NCBI GenBank assembly: GCA_964641715.1
Contig: CAZXMB010000053.1
Coordinates: 1-17,746, forward strand
DNA length: 17,746 nt
Direction of reading: 5' to 3'
Source of the DNA: CAZXMB01 sp964641715
Lineage (GTDB): Bacteria > Desulfobacterota > BSN033 > UBA1163
Of this stretch, positions 13,984-17,746 are shown piece after piece. A program made the translations under genes and the position numbers. Within the stretch, counting starts at the first letter, position 1, and each line of letters opens with the position of its first letter. The notes under the pieces were generated by a model that searched no databases, was not told where the DNA came from, and worked only from the letters and a program-made list of their open reading frames with translations.

Positions 13984-15072
13984 TTATTCCAGGGCGATTT
14001 CCATCACCCGTTCAATCACCCTCATATAGTCCTTAAATTCAATTCCATCAACCGAATGTTCCTGCCTGCGGGTCATTCCATCGATTGCCGGGCCATGATG
14101 GATGAGATAGTCCAAGACCCTTTCTTCCTGCTCCGGAGTAACCTTCTTCAGGATATCCGGTCTTCCCATGGCCAGGGCCACTCCGGCGATCAAGGCGTAT
14201 CCTCCCCAGTTTGAGATTCCACAGGGGATGAAATGGTCTGTCTTCAGACGGCAGCAGAAGACGGGCTCTCGACCTGTCATGGAATGGTCTCTGAAGACCT
14301 CCCAGGGAATCTTTCCGGAGCCAATTTCATTGCCTCGGTCTCCGACGCCAATCGATTCGAAAGACGGATTCCATTTCTTCCCGAATTCAAGAAGAAAATG
14401 GGTTTTCGCAGTGAAGCGGGTGATGTCCTCCAGACGGGAGCTGATACACCGGTTTCTCAGAAAAAGGGGGAGGATGGTTTCAAAATCCTTTAGAGGGGGT
14501 TTGCCCGGCCGCTCCTGAGCCAAAAAGGATTCAAGCGTATGATTGGGTCCCACCCTTTCAATAAAAATGAGATGGGTAAGATCTCGGCCCAGGGGACCAC
14601 TCATCAACTCTTGGACGAAACGAACGGAGAGAGGACTTTGCGTCTCTTCGTTGATCGTTCGGCTGGAGTGGTCCAGATCCGAATGCTCAAGAGGAAAGAT
14701 GATCAGGGGGACATCCTTTTCCGAGAGACGGAGGACCTCCAGCCCCGCTTTCAATGTGGAAAAGGTGAATTCATCCGAGAGGAGGGAGACTTCCATCCCG
14801 AGGAGTTTCAGCCCTTCCGCCAGGATGAGGGCACCGGGCGGCCCATCGGTCTCGGTGGCCGGCGGATTTCCTGCTGGGACATAGAACCCCGTGACAATGA
14901 CCACCTTTCGTCCTCTTTCTGCGAGCGAAAAGACTGCTTCCCTCAAGTCGGAGTATCGGACCATCGGAAGGTTTTCCCAGTGATAGTTTTTGTGACAGAG
15001 GAGAGAGGTGGGGAAGTTGATGACCTCCTCCATCAGAAATAGCTTATCACCAGTGGACTCTGGAAGAACCAT
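13984..15072 (-). CDS. DUF4392 protein, D-glutamate cyclase-like
   Basis: This DUF4392 protein shows VVIVTGFYVPAGNPPATETD in its first third, then GPPGALILAEGL, LIFIERVGPN in the middle, and IGVGDRGNEIGSGKIP about 240-256 residues in. DUF4392 is the domain of mammalian mitochondrial D-glutamate cyclase, which turns D-glutamate into 5-oxo-D-proline; bacterial members may act on D-glutamate or a related acid, which is inference here. The open frame extends to 15129, but its first 19 codons are encoded by intergenic repeat sequence. I therefore place the start at the ATG at 15072 (362 residues). The ATG at 15033 (349 residues), with a GGTGAT upstream, is equally possible. It is the last of three co-directional genes after glnS and nth, separated from nth by the repeat. 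Confidence 0.8.
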   Translation of the reverse strand: MVLPESTGDKLFLMEEVINFPTSLLCHKNYHWENLPMVRYSDLREAVFSLAERGRKVVIVTGFYVPAGNPPATETDGPPGALILAEGLKLLGMEVSLLSDEFTFSTLKAGLEVLRLSEKDVPLIIFPLEHSDLDHSSRTINEETQSPLSVRFVQELMSGPLGRDLTHLIFIERVGPNHTLESFLAQERPGKPPLKDFETILPLFLRNRCISSRLEDITRFTAKTHFLLEFGKKWNPSFESIGVGDRGNEIGSGKIPWEVFRDHSMTGREPVFCCRLKTDHFIPCGISNWGGYALIAGVALAMGRPDILKKVTPEQEERVLDYLIHHGPAIDGMTRRQEHSVDGIEFKDYMRVIERVMEIALE

Positions 15073-15230
15073 AAGATTATTAAATCCGAAATCCGAATAT
15101 CGAAATTCGAAACAAATTCGAATTCTCAAATTCCCAATGACCCAAAATTTTAATTATCTGTTTTGAATTTTGGATTTTGGCCATTTGGATTTGTTTCGTG
15201 CTTCGAGTTTCGTGCTTGGGATTTATGATT
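15073..15230. repeat. Large palindromic intergenic element with CGAAACAAAT arms
   Basis: The stretch between nth and the DUF4392 gene is a long imperfect inverted repeat. CGAAACAAAT (15108-15117) pairs exactly with ATTTGTTTCG (15189-15198). Further inside, CCAATGACCCAAAATT pairs approximately with AATTTTGG...CCATTTGG. ATCCGAAATCCGAATATCG units flank one side, and GTGCTTCGAGTTTCGTGCTT units the other. Read on the minus strand it encodes a Q-A-R-N-S-K-H-E-T-N-P-N-like peptide often mis-annotated as protein. It abuts the nth stop codon. Confidence 0.7.
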
Positions 15231-15864
15231 CTGATCTATACTCACACCCCTTGTGGATCGAGCATTGCTCACAGAGAGGCTTCTTTGCCATGCAGGTTCT
15301 CCGGCCATGCCAGATGAGGAGATTGGAGAAGTGAGTCCATTCTTCTTCAGGCACAATCTCCATCAGGTCGAACTCGATCTTAACGGGGTCATCGTTTTCC
15401 GTCAATCCGATCCTCCGGCTTACCCGACGGACATGGGTATCCACTGCAATCCCCGGTATTCCGTAAGCATTTCCCAGGATGACATTGGCCGTCTTTCTCC
15501 CCACGCCCGGGAGGGTGACCAGCGCCTCAAGGTTTTTGGGGACATCCCCTCCAAATCGGCTTACCAGTTCCTGACAGCATTTTTGAATAGACTTTGCTTT
15601 GTTCCTGTAGAATCCTGTTGGCCGGATCTCTTCCTCCAATTCTTTTAAATCAGCCGATGCATAATCCTTAGCGGAACGGTACTTTTTAAAGAGATCTCCT
15701 GTCACCTGGTTGACCTTCACATCCGTGCATTGGGCAGAGAGAATGGTCGCGATGAGAAGTTCAAGAGGGGTTGAAAAATTTAGTGCAATCCTGGAATCGG
15801 GAATCTCTTTGGACAGGGTTTTGATGATCTCCTTCACTCTTTTTATCCTGGATTGTTTTTTCAT
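15223..15864 (-). CDS. nth: Endonuclease III (DNA glycosylase/AP lyase)
   Basis: This 213-residue base-excision repair enzyme removes oxidised pyrimidines and cleaves at the abasic site. The helix-hairpin-helix LPGVGRKTANVIL carries the catalytic Lys (K124), and D142 in AVDTHVRRVSRR is the catalytic Asp. The C-terminal cysteines C191, C198, C201 and C207 have the exact C-x6-C-x2-C-x5-C spacing of the [4Fe-4S] cluster. Length matches E. coli Nth. I chose the ATG at 15864 over the GTG just before it; both lie behind AGGAGG, and either would be only one residue different. It follows glnS by 56 bases on the same strand, with a GAACGATGGAC repeat in between, and could be co-transcribed with it. 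Confidence 0.96.
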   Translation of the reverse strand: MKKQSRIKRVKEIIKTLSKEIPDSRIALNFSTPLELLIATILSAQCTDVKVNQVTGDLFKKYRSAKDYASADLKELEEEIRPTGFYRNKAKSIQKCCQELVSRFGGDVPKNLEALVTLPGVGRKTANVILGNAYGIPGIAVDTHVRRVSRRIGLTENDDPVKIEFDLMEIVPEEEWTHFSNLLIWHGRRTCMAKKPLCEQCSIHKGCEYRSES

Positions 15865-15878
15865 CACCCCTCCTCATG

Positions 15879-15905
15879 GAACGATGGACGATGAACAATG
15901 AACGA
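15879..15905. repeat. Short GAACGATGGAC-family repeat copy between glnS and nth
   Basis: GAACGATGGAC at 15879-15889 is followed by GATGAACAATGAACGA, matching one arm of the elements at 5268 and 8740. The opposite arm (TTCATCGTT) is missing, so this looks like a partial copy. Confidence 0.6.
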
Positions 15906-15920
15906 GGGACTTAAGCTTCG

Positions 15921-17615
15921 CTATTTTTTCTTCTGATCAGCCACTTTGGCCCAGGAGTCCCGAAGGGGCACGACACGATTCAGCACAAGCCTCTGAGGCG
16001 AAGAATCTCTGGAATCCAGGCAGAAGTAACCCTGCCTTTCGAACTGGTACCTGCTTCCCGGAGGCGCGTCTCTCAGGCTTGATTCCACCCGGCAAAAAGA
16101 GAGGATTTCCAGCGATTTTGGATTGAGGGATTTCATCCAATCGTCGCCTTCACCCATTGGGTCAGGAACCTGAAAGAGACGATCGTACAGCCGGACCTCA
16201 GCGGGAACCGAATGCTCTGCTGAAACCCAGTGGATTACGCCCTCCACCTTACGGCCATCCGGAGGGGGCCCATGAAGCGTTTTCGGATCATAGGTACAAT
16301 GAAGCTCAATAATTTTTCCGCTCTGAGGGTCTTTCACCATCCCTGCATATTTGATGACGTATGAATACCGGAGACGGACTTCACGTCCGGGACCGAGGCG
16401 ATTATATTTTTTAGGTGGATCTTCGTGAAAATCATCCTGCTCAATATACAACACCCTGGAAAAAGGCACCCTTCTGGAGCCCATACCGGGATTCTGGGGA
16501 TGGTTGGGGCATTCCAGTTCTTCCTTCTTTTCTTCGGGATAGTTATCGATGACGAGACGAAGGGGTCGCAATACCCCCATTGAGCGGGGTGCCCGTTGAT
16601 TCAAATCTTCACGGACACAGTGTTCGAGAAGAGAGAGGTCCACAAGATTCTCCGTCTTGGCCACCCCGATCCTCGAACAGAAATTTCGTATGGCTTCAGA
16701 CGTATAGCCGCGCCTTCGCATCCCGGCCAGGGTAGGCATCCTGGGGTCATCCCACCCCTCGACCACCCCTTTTCCCACCAATTCGATAAGCCTCCGTTTG
16801 CTTAAAACCGTGCAGCTGAGATTGAGCCGGGCAAATTCGATCTGCTGGGGATGGTTCTCGACTTTCAACTCGTCGAGGAACCAATCATAAAGGGGTCGAT
16901 TGTTTTCGAACTCAAGGGTACAGATCGAATGGGTGATCTTTTCAATAGAGTCTGAAAGACAGTGGGCAAAGTCATACATCGGGTAAAGACACCATTTATT
17001 TCCGGTCCGGTAGTGAGGTGCCTTTTTGATCCGGTAGATGATTGGGTCCCGCATGACGATATTGGGAGAGGCCATATCGATTTTGGCACGAAGAACATGA
17101 CTTCCCTCCTCAAACTCTCCTGCCCGCATCCGTCCGAAAAGATCGAGGTTCTCTTCCACGGATCGATTCCGATAGGGGCTCTCTTTGCCCGGTTCAGTGA
17201 GGGTTCCCCGATATTCGCGGATCTCATCCGGGCTCAGGCTACACACATAGGCTTTCCCCTCCTCAATCAACCGGATCGCATACTGATAGAGCCGGTCATA
17301 GTAATCCGAGGCAAAATAGAGACGGTTCCCCCAATCAAACCCAAGCCATTTCACATCCTGGATGATGGAATTAACATACTCCTCACTTTCACCACTCGGA
17401 TCCGTATCATCCATCCTTAAATTACACGTTCCACCGTATTGAGCAGGAATACCGAAATTGAGGCAGATCGACTTGGCGTGGCCGATATGAAGATATCCAT
17501 TGGGTTCCGGAGGGAATCGGGTAGCCACCCGCCCCTGGAACCGGTTGGTCTTTATATGTTCTTCAATCATTTCCCTGATGAAATCCGTTGGTTCAGGTGG
17601 ATTCATCTGTGCCAT
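15921..17615 (-). CDS. glnS: Glutaminyl-tRNA synthetase
   Basis: This 564-residue class I synthetase charges tRNA-Gln with glutamine in the cytoplasm. The HIGH motif lies in FPPEPNGYLHIGHAKSICLN (H43 to H46) and the KMSKS-type loop is VLSKRRL (271-274 carry LSKR). Long stretches match E. coli GlnS almost word for word, including EIREYRGTL, SVEENL and EGWDDPRMPTLAGMRRRGYT. The anticodon-binding beta-barrels fill the C-terminal third. The frame opens with a TTG at 17651, but an ATG at 17615 is preferred: it has AGAGGG about eight bases upstream, gives the normal E. coli-like N-terminus, and the likely -10 box overlaps the TTG region. It is a genuine GlnRS and not GltX. Its presence means glutamine can be charged directly; whether GatCAB also exists cannot be seen. 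Confidence 0.97.
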   Translation of the reverse strand: MAQMNPPEPTDFIREMIEEHIKTNRFQGRVATRFPPEPNGYLHIGHAKSICLNFGIPAQYGGTCNLRMDDTDPSGESEEYVNSIIQDVKWLGFDWGNRLYFASDYYDRLYQYAIRLIEEGKAYVCSLSPDEIREYRGTLTEPGKESPYRNRSVEENLDLFGRMRAGEFEEGSHVLRAKIDMASPNIVMRDPIIYRIKKAPHYRTGNKWCLYPMYDFAHCLSDSIEKITHSICTLEFENNRPLYDWFLDELKVENHPQQIEFARLNLSCTVLSKRRLIELVGKGVVEGWDDPRMPTLAGMRRRGYTSEAIRNFCSRIGVAKTENLVDLSLLEHCVREDLNQRAPRSMGVLRPLRLVIDNYPEEKKEELECPNHPQNPGMGSRRVPFSRVLYIEQDDFHEDPPKKYNRLGPGREVRLRYSYVIKYAGMVKDPQSGKIIELHCTYDPKTLHGPPPDGRKVEGVIHWVSAEHSVPAEVRLYDRLFQVPDPMGEGDDWMKSLNPKSLEILSFCRVESSLRDAPPGSRYQFERQGYFCLDSRDSSPQRLVLNRVVPLRDSWAKVADQKKK

Positions 17616-17639
17616 AGTTCGGTCCCTCTTTTTCCTATC

Positions 17640-17669
17640 TTTATATATCAAACCTTATTCATCTCGCAA
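17640..17669 (-). promoter_or_regulatory. Probable promoter of glnS
   Basis: On the coding strand TTGCGA (17669-17664) is a partial -35 match. After 16 bases it is followed by TATATA (17647-17642), or TATAAA shifted by two. Transcription would begin near 17635, just upstream of the ATG at 17615 and after the TTG of the longer frame. Confidence 0.4.
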
Positions 17670-17746
17670 GACCTTTCGGGATTCGGTAACATTACCTAGA
17701 AAATAAAATGATAAAAATTTATTACCTCGTTAGGGGAGGGGTAACT

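Noticed and set aside
15150..15356. Minus-strand 68-residue frame with a QARNSKHETNPN-like tail
   Set aside because: It overlaps nth in another frame and its tail is encoded by the palindromic repeat; such peptides are well-known spurious calls.
5230..15905. Intergenic repeats as a CRISPR array
   Set aside because: The units are palindromic, far apart and single, without regularly spaced direct repeats and unique spacers.
17616..17651. TTG at 17651 as the glnS start
   Set aside because: The likely -10 box overlaps it, and the extra 12 residues (MIYKDRKKRDRT) do not match GlnRS family N-termini; ATG 17615 has a better-placed purine run.
17685..17696. GGTAACATTACC near-palindrome upstream of glnS as an operator
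   Set aside because: It is a single short site with five-base arms that matches no regulator I can name, so chance is the simpler explanation.

Overview
The window is an ordinary bacterial chromosome segment of densely packed housekeeping and transport genes. Composition is close to 50% GC by eye. The mix of a TAXI-type TRAP transporter with a DUF1850 partner, a family 5 uracil-DNA glycosylase, a bacterial glutaminyl-tRNA synthetase and gaps filled with palindromic repeats suggests a Gram-negative anaerobe of the Desulfobacterota (former Deltaproteobacteria) or a related uncultured lineage. That placement is inference; no rRNA gene or marker here fixes it.

Layout. (1) 1-2366: a minus-strand pair, family 5 uracil-DNA glycosylase and a small Smr-domain protein, overlaps by 4 nt. 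It diverges from a RecB-like PD-(D/E)XK nuclease carrying an iron-sulfur cysteine set. (2) 2583-7935: a plus-strand run of leucyl aminopeptidase pepA and the late heme genes hemE, hemH and hemY, in the same order as the Bacillus hemEHY cluster. (3) 7952-10210: two minus-strand genes, a nicotinamidase with a signal peptide and a class III aminotransferase of the glutamate-1-semialdehyde aminomutase type. (4) 10431-13935: a plus-strand operon encoding a TAXI substrate-binding protein, a DUF1850 protein and a fused DctQM TRAP permease. (5) 13984-17615: minus-strand glnS, nth (endonuclease III) and a DUF4392 (D-glutamate cyclase-like) gene.

How the genes work together. HemE, HemH and HemY cover uroporphyrinogen decarboxylation, oxidation of the porphyrinogen and iron insertion. 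Whether heme is made through protoporphyrin or coproporphyrin cannot be settled here, because no hemN, hemG or hemQ is present. The three TRAP genes form one secondary transporter. UdgB, Nth, the Smr protein and the RecB-like nuclease all act on DNA but sit in separate transcription units.

No intergenic gap exceeds about 220 bases. Several gaps are filled with repeats of at least five types: TGTAG...CTACA and TGTCA...TGACA palindromes, a GAACGATGGAC family, AATCCGAA-type short-period repeats, and a large CGAAACAAAT inverted repeat. I found no rRNA, tRNA, CRISPR array, insertion sequence, prophage or recognisable defence system. The points most worth a second look are the exported and possibly dual-start nicotinamidase, the Bacillus-like ferrochelatase with Phe where Bacillus has its iron-ligand Tyr, and the dispersed intergenic repeats.
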